The notes beneath the pieces are model-generated. The model worked only from the letters and a program-made list of their open reading frames with translations, ran no database searches and was not told the origin of the DNA. A stretch of DNA of 39,453 nucleotides, taken from assembly GCA_028701335.1 (NCBI GenBank), contig JAQVQY010000009.1, positions 1-39,453 of the forward strand, given 5' to 3'. The translations under genes and the position numbers were made by a program. The number at the start of each line of letters is the position of its first letter. Position 1 is the first letter of the stretch. Of the stretch, positions 1 through 8,684 are shown piece by piece. This DNA comes from Eubacteriales bacterium (lineage in GTDB: Bacteria; Bacillota; Clostridia; Christensenellales; Aristaeellaceae).

Positions 1-1291
1 CGCTCGGATTGTAGGGCATGAGGATCTTGATCGGGAAGGTTGCGCCCGCTTCCGTGAGTTCCTTTACGGCAGCTTCCTTATAGGAAAGGGCGGTTTCCTC
101 GTTGAAGGTATCCGTGCCCAGCGCGGTGATCTCCGCCAGGGCGCCCATCTGCGTGTAGTCCAGGCCATCGATGGACACGAACTCCGGGGGCGTGATCGTG
201 TTGAAGATGATCGATTCCGGCTGATCCGGTTCAATGCACATCATGGCCTTGACGCGGTCCAGGCCATAGTAAATCGACTGACGGAAGTTCTCGTTGTTCA
301 CAGCGATCTTCCAGTTCTCCGGCTCATAGGCTGCGTCAAACTCCGGCTTGAAGTTCAGCGCGTAGAAGTAGGAGTAGAAGCCACTCTGGCGCACAGGCCG
401 TATAAGATCGGCCGTCTCAGGATTGGAGAGCCACTCATTGGCAATTGCGCTGTCAATGGAAGCTTCGTCAATTTCGCCGCGCTGGTAAAGCTCAGGCGAT
501 AGCGTGGTCGCTTCCTTGTTGTAGAGCTGCTCGATGGTTTCAATCAGCACATTGCCCGCATCCCAGTTGGCGGCGTTCTTGGTGTAAATGCGCTTTTCCT
601 GGGGCTTGAACTCAGAGAGGACATACGCGCCGTTATAGAGGATCGTGTCGTTGCCGGTGGCCAGGCCAAAGCCCGCGCCTTTCTCCTCCAGGAACTGGCG
701 GTTGACCGGCATAAAGCAGACGTAGGTGGTCATGGAAAGGAAATAGGGGATAGGCGAGTTCAGGCGATATTCCAGGGTATAGTCATCCAATGCTTTGATG
801 CCCACAGTCTCCCAGGGCATCACCGGAGCCGGTTCCTCCCCTTCCTCGGGGGCGGCGGTACCCTGATAGTAAGCTTCGGCGCCTTCCACCACACTGTAAA
901 TGATGTCCGCGGTGGAAGAAGCGTTGGCGGCATTGAGGATATATTCAGCGGCCGCCACAAAGTCATCTGCCTTTACTTCGGCGTAAGGCTCTCCCGCGCC
1001 GTTCACCCACTGGGCGCCCCTGCGCAGGTGAAAAGTCCAGGTTAGGCCGTCTTCGCTGACCTCCCAGCTTTCAGCCAATGAGGGCTGCACCTGGCCTAGC
1101 CTGTCATATTCCACCAGGGTATCAATGACATTGGCGGCAACAGCGAACTCGTTGGTGGTGGCTGTGGTGAGGTAGTTGAGGGTGGTTACCTCACCGGAGT
1201 ACAGGGTGGTGTAGGTCGCGTCCTGTGCCTGGGCGGATGCCAGGGACAGGATCAAGAGCAGGGCGAGGAGCAAGGCGAGTGTGCGTTTCAT
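1..1291 (-). CDS. ABC transporter substrate-binding protein, oligopeptide type (SBP_bac_5-like), C-terminus truncated by window edge
   Basis: Reverse-strand frame opens at CAT 1289-1291 (MKRTLALLLALLLILSLASAQAQDATYTTLYSGEVTTLNYL...) after an AAAGGAGG-like RBS and stays open to base 1; signal peptide; 'LAESWEVSEDGLTWTFHLRRGAQWVNG' motif typical of family 5 binding proteins. Absent from ORF track because it has no stop in the window. Confidence 0.9.
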   Translation of the reverse strand, partial: MKRTLALLLALLLILSLASAQAQDATYTTLYSGEVTTLNYLTTATTNEFAVAANVIDTLVEYDRLGQVQPSLAESWEVSEDGLTWTFHLRRGAQWVNGAGEPYAEVKADDFVAAAEYILNAANASSTADIIYSVVEGAEAYYQGTAAPEEGEEPAPVMPWETVGIKALDDYTLEYRLNSPIPYFLSMTTYVCFMPVNRQFLEEKGAGFGLATGNDTILYNGAYVLSEFKPQEKRIYTKNAANWDAGNVLIETIEQLYNKEATTLSPELYQRGEIDEASIDSAIANEWLSNPETADLIRPVRQSGFYSYFYALNFKPEFDAAYEPENWKIAVNNENFRQSIYYGLDRVKAMMCIEPDQPESIIFNTITPPEFVSIDGLDYTQMGALAEITALGTDTFNEETALSYKEAAVKELTEAGATFPIKILMPYNPS

Positions 1292-1420
1292 AGGCTACCT
1301 CCTTTGTTTTCTCAGTCCCAAATGAATACCATGGATAATAGGCGTAAATAAGATGCTTAATGATACCATCTATTGGAATAGTATGCAATTGTGGGTTTTT
1401 CAGGGGGCCTTCGTGAAGGC

Positions 1421-1448
1421 TTGAGGGGACTGGAAAATCTGCTATACT
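1421..1448 (+). promoter_or_regulatory. putative sigma-A promoter for the amidohydrolase gene
   Basis: TTGAGG (1421-1426), 16-bp spacer, TATACT (1443-1448). Confidence 0.5.
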
Positions 1449-1454
1449 TATGAC

Positions 1455-3107
1455 TTGCAGCAACTTGCGGGTGAGGGAGGGATATCGACAGACCTCATTA
1501 TACATAGCGGCAGTGTTCTGACAATGGAAGCGGGCACCCCAAAGGCGGAGGCTGTCGCAGTCAGGGATAAGAAAATCGCGGCGGTGGGCGTCAACGCGGG
1601 GATTTTAGCGCTGCGAAAAAGGCACACCCAGGTCATTGACGCCGGAGGCAGATCAATCCTCCCTGGCTTTAACGACAGCCATCTTCATCTCTATGGCTAT
1701 GCCCTGAACAAGGGGACGGTGGATTTGGATGATCTGACAAGCATTGGCGGCCTTCAGGAAAAGCTGATTGCGCATATCAAGGTCATTCACCCGCTTAATG
1801 GGACCTGGATCACAGGCCGTGGCTGGGATCAGACCGGGTTTCGGGAAGGCCGGATGCCTGATCGCCATGATTTGGATCGGGTTTCCGCTGACTATCCCAT
1901 CGCGCTCAAGCGTAAATGTGGGCATATCAGCGTCCTGAACACACGCGCTTTTCGGGAAGCCGGGATTTTTGAACATCCTCCGAAAGTCCCGGGCGGGATG
2001 ATTGAATTGGGCGGGGATGGAAAGCCAACAGGAATTTTGAAGGAAAACGCCATGGATTTGGCGCGGCCGCCCGCTGGTGATTTAACATCAAGCGGGGCCA
2101 AACGGCTCATCTCCCTGGCTGCAAGTGACTTCGTGAAAGCGGGGCTTACCTCGGTCCAGACGGACGACCTGGGGGCCTTTGGCGGGGAAGCGGAGGGGCT
2201 GTTCAAGGCCTATAGGGAGTTGGCTGATAAGGGAAAACTGCCTCTGCGGGTCAACGAGCAGATGCTGGTCACATCACCGGAAAAATTGAGAAGCCTCATC
2301 GCCATGGGATATACAACCGGCTTTGGTGATGACCGCTTTCGGATAGGCCCTCTTAAGATATTGGCTGACGGATCCCTGGGCGGCCGTTCCGCCTGGCTCA
2401 GGGCCCCATATGCGGATGACCCCGGTAACCGGGGTATTGCCCTGCATGCCAGAGAGCAATTACAGGAGTTGGTTGTCGCCGCCCATCAGGCGGGGATGCA
2501 GGTGGCCGCCCACGCCATTGGGGATAGGGCGATTGATGCCGTGCTGGAGGTATTCCGGGAAGCGCAGGCGGCGTATCCGGATGCCGACCCGCGTTTCCGC
2601 ATCATCCACGCCTCCCTGTCCACGCCGGACTTGCTGGATCGGATGAAGTCCCAGGGAGTATCGGCTGATGTTCAGCCGGGTTTTATTCCCTCCGACCTGC
2701 CGTTTATTGAAGGCCGGCTTGGTACCCAAAGGGCGAGCCTGGCCTATTGCTTCAAGGATTTTCTGCGCCGGGGAATTCACATAGCCGGAAGCTCGGACTG
2801 CCCGGTGGAGGACTATCGGCCCCTCATGGGCATCTATCATGCAGTCACCCGACGGGGGCATGATGGGCAGCCGCTGGATGGGTGGCTTCCCGGCCAGAAG
2901 CTGTCGCTGCATGAGGCCATTTACGCCTATACCATGGGCTCCGCCTATAACGCTTTTGAGGAGGGAATCAAGGGGTCCATCCGTACAGGCAAGCTGGCGG
3001 ACCTGGTGATTCTTTCTGAGGACATTGAGGAGATACCTGCCGATGAAATCAGGAAGCTGAAGGTTGAGAGGACCATCATGGGCGGAGAGACGGTGTACGC
3101 CTCATAA
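1455..3107 (+). CDS. amidohydrolase family protein (YtcJ-like, Amidohydro_3)
   Basis: 550-aa ORF; 'GRSILPGFNDSHLHLYGYAL', 'ADGSLGGRSAWLRAPY', 'QVAAHAIGDRAID', 'GSSDCPVEDYRPLMGIYHAVTR'. Start codon uncertain. Confidence 0.88.
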   Translation: MQQLAGEGGISTDLIIHSGSVLTMEAGTPKAEAVAVRDKKIAAVGVNAGILALRKRHTQVIDAGGRSILPGFNDSHLHLYGYALNKGTVDLDDLTSIGGLQEKLIAHIKVIHPLNGTWITGRGWDQTGFREGRMPDRHDLDRVSADYPIALKRKCGHISVLNTRAFREAGIFEHPPKVPGGMIELGGDGKPTGILKENAMDLARPPAGDLTSSGAKRLISLAASDFVKAGLTSVQTDDLGAFGGEAEGLFKAYRELADKGKLPLRVNEQMLVTSPEKLRSLIAMGYTTGFGDDRFRIGPLKILADGSLGGRSAWLRAPYADDPGNRGIALHAREQLQELVVAAHQAGMQVAAHAIGDRAIDAVLEVFREAQAAYPDADPRFRIIHASLSTPDLLDRMKSQGVSADVQPGFIPSDLPFIEGRLGTQRASLAYCFKDFLRRGIHIAGSSDCPVEDYRPLMGIYHAVTRRGHDGQPLDGWLPGQKLSLHEAIYAYTMGSAYNAFEEGIKGSIRTGKLADLVILSEDIEEIPADEIRKLKVERTIMGGETVYAS

Positions 3108-3161
3108 ATCGCGCGCTGTCGCTGGGTACAATGATGATAACGCAACGGGAAGGAGAACAGC

Positions 3162-4610
3162 ATGATTAAAGCGGACATTGGGCTGGTGGGGCTGGCGGTG
3201 ATGGGCGAAAACCTGGTGATGAACATGGAGAGCAAAGGCTTTTCCGTGGCGGTATTTAACCGCACCACCAGCAAGGTGAAGGAGTTTGTGGAGGGCAGGG
3301 GCAGGGGCAGGAACATCATCGGCGTTTCCTGCCTCAAAGAGCTGGTGGATGCCCTGGAAAAGCCCCGCAAGGTGATGCTGATGGTGAAGGCGGGGAAGCC
3401 AGTGGATGATTTCATTGCGCAGCTGGTGCCCCTTCTTGAGGCGGGGGACATCATTCTGGACGGGGGGAACAGCCACTTTACAGACACCGCCCGAAGGCTT
3501 GAATATGTGGAAAGCCATGGCCTGCACTATATTGGCGTTGGGGTTTCCGGGGGCGAGGAAGGCGCGTTGACAGGGCCCAGCCTGATGCCGGGCGGATCTC
3601 CGGCCGCCTGGCCGGTGGTTAAGCCTATCCTGCAGGCTATCGCCGCCCAGGTGGACGGGCAGCCCTGCTGCGACTGGGTAGGTGAGGGCGGGGCGGGGCA
3701 TTTTGTCAAAATGGTGCACAATGGTATTGAGTATGGCGACATGCAGCTGATTGCGGAGGCATACCTGCTTTTACGTGACCTGCTTGGCATGGCGCCTGAT
3801 AAGATGGCTGGAGTGTTCGCGGAGTGGAATAAGGGAGAGCTGGACAGCTATCTGATCGAGATTACCTCCGATATCCTGGCCATGAAGGATGAGGACGGCC
3901 GTCCCCTGATTGACAAAATCCTCGACACGGCTGGTCAGAAGGGCACCGGCAAGTGGACGGCCGCTACGGCGCTGGATGAGGGAGTTCCCCTCACATTGAT
4001 TGCAGAAGCCGTATTCGCCCGCTACCTCTCCGCAGACAAGGAAAGCCGGATGCGGGCAGCCGTGGTGCTGGCCGGGCAAAAACCAAGTTTTACAGGCGAC
4101 AAGAAAGCCTTCGCTGGACGCATCCGCCAGGCGCTGTACGCCAGTAAAATCGTATCATACACCCAGGGCTATTTGCTGATGGCGGAGGCCGCCAAGACCT
4201 ATGGATGGCACCTGAACTTTGGCGGTATCGCCATGATGTGGCGCGGAGGCTGCATTATCCGCAGCGCCTTCCTGGGAAAAATCAAGGAAGCCTATGAGGA
4301 TGATCCAGCCCTTGGCAACCTGTTGCTGGCGCCCTACTTCACCAAGGCCACAGCCGGCGCATTGCCCGCCTGGCGCGAGGTGGCGGCCACCGCTCTACAG
4401 GAAGGCATCCCGCTGCCGGCGATGACCAGCGCTCTTAGTTACTATGACGGGCTGCGCTCGGGGCGCGGCGGGGCCAATCTGCTCCAGGCCCAGCGTGATT
4501 ATTTCGGTGCCCACACCTATGAGCGGGTGGATAGGGAACGCGGGCATTTCTTCCACACCAACTGGACGGGAAAGGGTGGGGATACAGCCGCCGGAACCTA
4601 TAACGCCTGA
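3162..4610 (+). CDS. gnd: 6-phosphogluconate dehydrogenase, decarboxylating
   Basis: 482 aa; 'GLAVMGENLVMNMESKGFSVAVFNRT', 'GGEEGALTGPSLMPGG', 'HFVKMVHNGIEYGDMQLIAEAY', 'FGGIAMMWRGGCIIRS'; RBS GGAAGGAG. Confidence 0.96.
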   Translation: MIKADIGLVGLAVMGENLVMNMESKGFSVAVFNRTTSKVKEFVEGRGRGRNIIGVSCLKELVDALEKPRKVMLMVKAGKPVDDFIAQLVPLLEAGDIILDGGNSHFTDTARRLEYVESHGLHYIGVGVSGGEEGALTGPSLMPGGSPAAWPVVKPILQAIAAQVDGQPCCDWVGEGGAGHFVKMVHNGIEYGDMQLIAEAYLLLRDLLGMAPDKMAGVFAEWNKGELDSYLIEITSDILAMKDEDGRPLIDKILDTAGQKGTGKWTAATALDEGVPLTLIAEAVFARYLSADKESRMRAAVVLAGQKPSFTGDKKAFAGRIRQALYASKIVSYTQGYLLMAEAAKTYGWHLNFGGIAMMWRGGCIIRSAFLGKIKEAYEDDPALGNLLLAPYFTKATAGALPAWREVAATALQEGIPLPAMTSALSYYDGLRSGRGGANLLQAQRDYFGAHTYERVDRERGHFFHTNWTGKGGDTAAGTYNA

Positions 4611-4624
4611 ACGTCTTTCTCCAG

Positions 4625-4662
4625 AAAAAGCCTCCCCGGGACTTGGCACGGGGAGGCTTTTT
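4625..4662. terminator. bidirectional intrinsic terminator between convergent genes
   Basis: AAAAAGCCTCCCCG (4625-4638) / CGGGGAGGCTTTTT (4649-4662): perfect dyad with A-run on one side and T-run on the other, between convergent stop codons. Confidence 0.85.
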
Positions 4663-4681
4663 ATTGGACTTGGGCCAGCTG

Positions 4682-5641
4682 TCAGATGAAAGGTGATGCT
4701 GCTGCCAATAGCGTTTCAGGGGAAGCGTCTGTGACCACCGCGACAGCGTGGTTGACGCCCGCCTGGTGGTCAAACCAGGTGATCAGGCCCTCTCCGCCGG
4801 GTTCGTAGCTAAGGATTGTTTCGAAGGGTCCAAGCGCGGCGATCTCCCACTTGGGCCATGGATGGTAGACCTCTGATATATCGAAGGCTTCATCGCCTTC
4901 ACGTGCCCAAAAGACCTGCTGCCTTCCCTCCAGTTCATAGCGGACTGCGGCGAGGGGATCGTCACCGTTGGTGCGGTAGAGGTAATACCTTGGGTTTTCA
5001 GCGCCCTGCGGTTCTTCAAGGGCGAAACCAAGGGCCTTGGCCAGAGCAACGGAATCGGTTTTCTCAGCCCAGGCCAGGCCGGGGAGCACGATGCCCTCCA
5101 GCCCCTCGCCGGGGATTTCCGGAGGTTCCTCATACTGATATTCCGCCATGCTGTTGGCCAGCGTCATCAGCTTTTCAAGCGTCGCGCCTTCATCAATAGA
5201 AACGGAGTAGGTCGAGCTCTGCAGGACATCGTACCACTGGGCAACGCCTGGCCCGCCGTCCACAAACATCACGCGCCCATGGAAAACGCCGATGCGCATC
5301 CCCCGGTCAAAGGTCCATTCGTGGTACATGCCGGAGAAATCCTCAAGCTCGTCCGTAAGGGCCCCGCGGAGCAAACAGCGCGTCCCCTGGTAATCGAACA
5401 TCGCCTGGGCGATGACCCTGCCTTTAGGATCGCCCTGAAGGGCGTCGATGTAGCTGTAATCGGCTTCTTCCACACCGTCAGGCAGCGGGGGCAGGGAGAA
5501 GAATTCGCCTGCGGCCTCCTCAGCTTCTCTCCGGGTGGCCTCATGGATGGGGTTGGGCAGGCCGGTCATCTCCGCCAGGGCGCCGGGCGCCTGCAGCGAC
5601 ACCATCAAGGCCAGGATAAGCAGAATGCGCAGGATTTTCAT
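4682..5641 (-). CDS. secreted protein of unknown function with two tandem copies of a 'DxSxxYxxW' domain
   Basis: 319 aa with signal peptide (MKILRILLILALMVSLQAPGALA); internal repeat 'AQAMFDYQGTRCLLRGALTDELEDFSGMYHEW' vs 'AAVRYELEGRQQVFWAREGDEAFDISEVYHPW'; similar to ORF 17395..17889. Confidence 0.75.
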   Translation of the reverse strand: MKILRILLILALMVSLQAPGALAEMTGLPNPIHEATRREAEEAAGEFFSLPPLPDGVEEADYSYIDALQGDPKGRVIAQAMFDYQGTRCLLRGALTDELEDFSGMYHEWTFDRGMRIGVFHGRVMFVDGGPGVAQWYDVLQSSTYSVSIDEGATLEKLMTLANSMAEYQYEEPPEIPGEGLEGIVLPGLAWAEKTDSVALAKALGFALEEPQGAENPRYYLYRTNGDDPLAAVRYELEGRQQVFWAREGDEAFDISEVYHPWPKWEIAALGPFETILSYEPGGEGLITWFDHQAGVNHAVAVVTDASPETLLAAASPFI

Positions 5642-5676
5642 AGGATTACCTCCATATTTGGCGAACGCGCGCCGAA

Positions 5677-6789
5677 TCAGTTCATTTCAAAGGCAACCAT
5701 GCCGGCGACGATGTAAGCTGTTTTGCCGTTCTGCAGCTGAATTTCATACCAGCTTGTCTTTGGGATAGAAACCACATTATAGACTTCACCCGGATTGACC
5801 TTGCCCACGATGGCGGCGTCCATGGAGGGCTGCGCCCGCAGGTTAGCCTGCCGCTTATGGGTGACGGTCACCTTGCCCAGGAATTGATGGAAGGAGTTAT
5901 AAAGCCGGTAAACCGCCTGGATGGCTTCCGCGCGAGTGAAGGGATTGTTGGGGAGGAACTCATGGTCCGCGTCAAGGGTCATGACCGGCTTTCCGGAGAC
6001 AGCGTCCACGTTGTCAATGATGGTCAGCACCATATCAAGCATCGGCAGCGCGCGCCAGTCGCCCACCAGATTGCTGGATATCCCCGCGTGTTCCTGGCAG
6101 AGCGCAATGGTGGCGCTGTCAGCGACAAAGGGGTCGTTGGAGTGATTGAAGGAGGGGTCGCTCTCACCCATGTCAATCAGCGCGCCATACATCTCAGCGG
6201 CTGCCACGCCGCGCAGGACGATGTTGAAATCAAAGCCGGCATTTGCCGCCTGGTATTCGGCAAGTGACAGGTATACATGGCCGCGGGTTGCCGAGGGATT
6301 CTTGTTCTTCAGTCGGATGGCGTTGGTGAGCAGCTGGTCCAGCTCCTGCCATGTGATGTTGCCCTCAGAGATCATTCCCTTGGGCACCAGGCCCAGGGCT
6401 TTGGCCGCGGCGATTTCCATGGCAGTCTGTTCTTCAGGGGAGGGCGCTTTGGTTGGGGTGGGCTTGACCGTGGGCTTGGGTGTGGGGGTGACATGGGGCT
6501 TTGGCTTTTTGTCACTCAGGAATTCGGTTTTCACATAACCGTTGTACATGCCGTACTGCACATGGTACCAAACCATGCCGAGGAAGTCAGAATACACCTG
6601 CACTTCGGCGGCGTAGGGAATTTTGGCGATGACCTTTGCGTTGGCATCGGGTTGCTCACGCAGGTTCAGCGTCTTTCCGTTGGCGGTTTTGACATACATG
6701 GTGGAGGAAGGGACATTGATGGAAGCGGTGGCAGGCAGAAGGGAAGCCAACAGGATCAGGACAGTCAGGAGGCTGAGGATTTTTTTCAT
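5677..6789 (-). CDS. secreted protein with N- and C-terminal bacterial SH3-like domains and a Pro/Thr linker
   Basis: Signal peptide; 'MYVKTANGKTLNLREQPDANAKVIAKIPYAAEVQVYSD...WYHVQYGMYNGYVKTEFL' and C-terminal 'RQANLRAQPSMDAAIVGKVNPGEVYNVVSIPKTSWYEIQLQNGKTAYIVAGMV'; linker 'TPTPKPTVKPTPTK'. Paralog of 13158..14288. Confidence 0.85.
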   Translation of the reverse strand: MKKILSLLTVLILLASLLPATASINVPSSTMYVKTANGKTLNLREQPDANAKVIAKIPYAAEVQVYSDFLGMVWYHVQYGMYNGYVKTEFLSDKKPKPHVTPTPKPTVKPTPTKAPSPEEQTAMEIAAAKALGLVPKGMISEGNITWQELDQLLTNAIRLKNKNPSATRGHVYLSLAEYQAANAGFDFNIVLRGVAAAEMYGALIDMGESDPSFNHSNDPFVADSATIALCQEHAGISSNLVGDWRALPMLDMVLTIIDNVDAVSGKPVMTLDADHEFLPNNPFTRAEAIQAVYRLYNSFHQFLGKVTVTHKRQANLRAQPSMDAAIVGKVNPGEVYNVVSIPKTSWYEIQLQNGKTAYIVAGMVAFEMN

Positions 6790-6887
6790 GGTTCACTCTT
6801 CCTTTCACATTTTGCGCGTATCACTCTTTGGTACGCGGCGGGTATCGGATTTTTAGGCCGTAAATTGCTTATGTTATAGACTAAATT

Positions 6888-6912
6888 CGCCCCGGTGTCA
6901 ATTGCCGGGGCG
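6888..6912 (-). terminator. possible terminator or stem-loop downstream of SDR gene
   Basis: CGCCCCGG (6888-6895) / CCGGGGCG (6905-6912) perfect stem; following U-tract on the minus strand is weak (AATTTAG). Confidence 0.4.
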
Positions 6913-6949
6913 AGCTTTCGCAAGGCCTTCAAAAAAATACAACTGAGCC

Positions 6950-7831
6950 CTAAATGGTCAGCTTCCCGCCGCGGCGTACGCGCGCGACGTTAATGAAGTA
7001 ATCGTCCAACCCCTCTTCCATTGATGGGTCAAAGCAATGCGGGGCACCTTCTTCGTCCCCCTTGTCGCCCAGAATCAGCCGCTGGTTCTTCGCCACGCCT
7101 TTTAATATCTTGCGGGCGGACTCCTGGGCGGTCTGGGCGCCCTCAGGCGGGCCTACCTCTCCCCATATCGCCGTGAGGGTTGTGCCGGGTGTGGCGGAGT
7201 TGAACTTGATGTTCTCGTCCCAGTACTCATATCGCAGGGTCAGCGTCAGCATATTCAGCGCCGCCTTGGTGGCTGCGTACATGGTTTGATAGGCCATGGG
7301 AGACCAGGCGATGCCGGAGATGATGTTGACCACCTGCCCGCCGCCCTGGGGTGTCATCACCTTGATGGCGGCGCGGCTGCCGTAGAGAGCGCCATAGAAA
7401 TTGATGGCGAAAGCTTTTTCCCAGTCGTCATTGGTCTGCACCCGCAGTTTCAGTTTTTCCGAGAGGTTTTTGTCTGATGCTATTGGCGTGAACATACCGG
7501 AGAGGCCCAGGCCGGCATTGTTGACCAGCAGGTCAAAGCGGCCATCCAATAATGCCACCGCCTCACCGATCATGCGCCGCACCTCCGCCTCTTTGGTGAC
7601 ATCGCAGCGAATGCCCTTGACCTGGCCCGGATACTGGCGCTCCAGCCGCTTTTCGTGTGTACGCAGGTTTTCGTCGTTGATGTCAGCCAGCACCACCTTG
7701 CCCGCGCCCTGGGCCAAGAGCTCTTCGCACAGCGCCAGGCCGATGCCTGAGGCCGCGCCCGTTACCACGGCGTTTTTGCCCAGGAAGTATCCCTTGTTGT
7801 TGTCCACCGCTTTATCCTCCTGTTTACTCAT
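6950..7831 (-). CDS. short-chain dehydrogenase/reductase (SDR) family oxidoreductase
   Basis: 'GKNAVVTGAASGIGLALCEEL' Rossmann motif, 'LLVNNAGLG', catalytic S-x12-YAATK. Confidence 0.95.
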   Translation of the reverse strand: MSKQEDKAVDNNKGYFLGKNAVVTGAASGIGLALCEELLAQGAGKVVLADINDENLRTHEKRLERQYPGQVKGIRCDVTKEAEVRRMIGEAVALLDGRFDLLVNNAGLGLSGMFTPIASDKNLSEKLKLRVQTNDDWEKAFAINFYGALYGSRAAIKVMTPQGGGQVVNIISGIAWSPMAYQTMYAATKAALNMLTLTLRYEYWDENIKFNSATPGTTLTAIWGEVGPPEGAQTAQESARKILKGVAKNQRLILGDKGDEEGAPHCFDPSMEEGLDDYFINVARVRRGGKLTI

Positions 7832-8669
7832 AATGTTGGTGATGGCGCGTCAGCGTGCATTGGTCATAACGCCCGGAGAACAAATATTGCATCGTTTGCA
7901 TCGTCTCCTCCGCGGGATACTGGTACAAGCTATGCTGTCCCCGCACAAAATTGTCGCTCACCATCCAGCCGGCGCCAAGGACCCTGGTGATAGGCACCGC
8001 TCCCCAGGGATCATCCCTGGAGGAGCAAAGCGCCACCTCCGCTTCCGCAGGCTCCCAGCTGTAGAATGTGGTGGGGCTGTCATAGAATAAGAGATGCATG
8101 TTGGTGAATCCTTCAGACGCAATTTGGTATTTGTGCAGCAGGCATCCCCCTTCGGTGGTGATGGGGTTCTCCCGCGTGCATCCTTCCTGCTCGGACGAGA
8201 AGCCCGGGTCATTGTAACGGCCCATGCGCAGGGTGACTTCCACCAGCGGCACGCCGTTGCGCTGGATCATGCAGCGGCCCCAGTTGCCCTCGCGTTCCAC
8301 TACGATACGCTCGCAGAGTTTCTTGGGAAGGCCTGAACCTTCCCGGCCAGAGAAGGCGCCCATCAAAGCGCCCGGCCCGCTTAGCTGGAGGCCCAGGAAG
8401 TAGAGTCCCGTGGTCTCCCCATGGCGCGCCATCAGGCCGACGCCGCCCTCCATGTACCAGGGAGCGAAGGTAGGCTCGCGGATGTTGACGATGTAACCGT
8501 AATAGACCGGGGCCTCAGGGTTGATCAGTTTAAGGGGCGGGGGCAGCGCCCGGGCTGCCGCCTCAGGATCAGCGATGGCGAAGAATTGGATGCCGTACTG
8601 GCTGTTCATTGAGCCGTCTTTCATGAAATTTTGAAGCTTGTCAAGGGGGGTAAAGTTGCTTGCTTGCAT
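7824..8669 (-). CDS. acetoacetate decarboxylase-fold protein (ADC superfamily)
   Basis: 281 aa; 'ADPEAAARALPPPLKLINPEAPVYYGYIVNI' and 'FSGREGSGLPKKLCERIVVE', corresponding to the ADC GRE...PKK active-site lysine region; overlaps SDR start by 8 nt. Confidence 0.8.
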   Translation of the reverse strand: MQASNFTPLDKLQNFMKDGSMNSQYGIQFFAIADPEAAARALPPPLKLINPEAPVYYGYIVNIREPTFAPWYMEGGVGLMARHGETTGLYFLGLQLSGPGALMGAFSGREGSGLPKKLCERIVVEREGNWGRCMIQRNGVPLVEVTLRMGRYNDPGFSSEQEGCTRENPITTEGGCLLHKYQIASEGFTNMHLLFYDSPTTFYSWEPAEAEVALCSSRDDPWGAVPITRVLGAGWMVSDNFVRGQHSLYQYPAEETMQTMQYLFSGRYDQCTLTRHHQHYE

Positions 8670-8684
8670 GGTTTTCTTCTCCTT

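Noticed and set aside
3102-3719. 205-aa and 180-aa antisense ORFs over gnd
   Set aside because: Opposite-strand artefacts in a high-GC gene; the same applies to most ORFs nested opposite the called CDSs (e.g. 2460..2912, 8895..9539, 11002..11565, 31992..32666).
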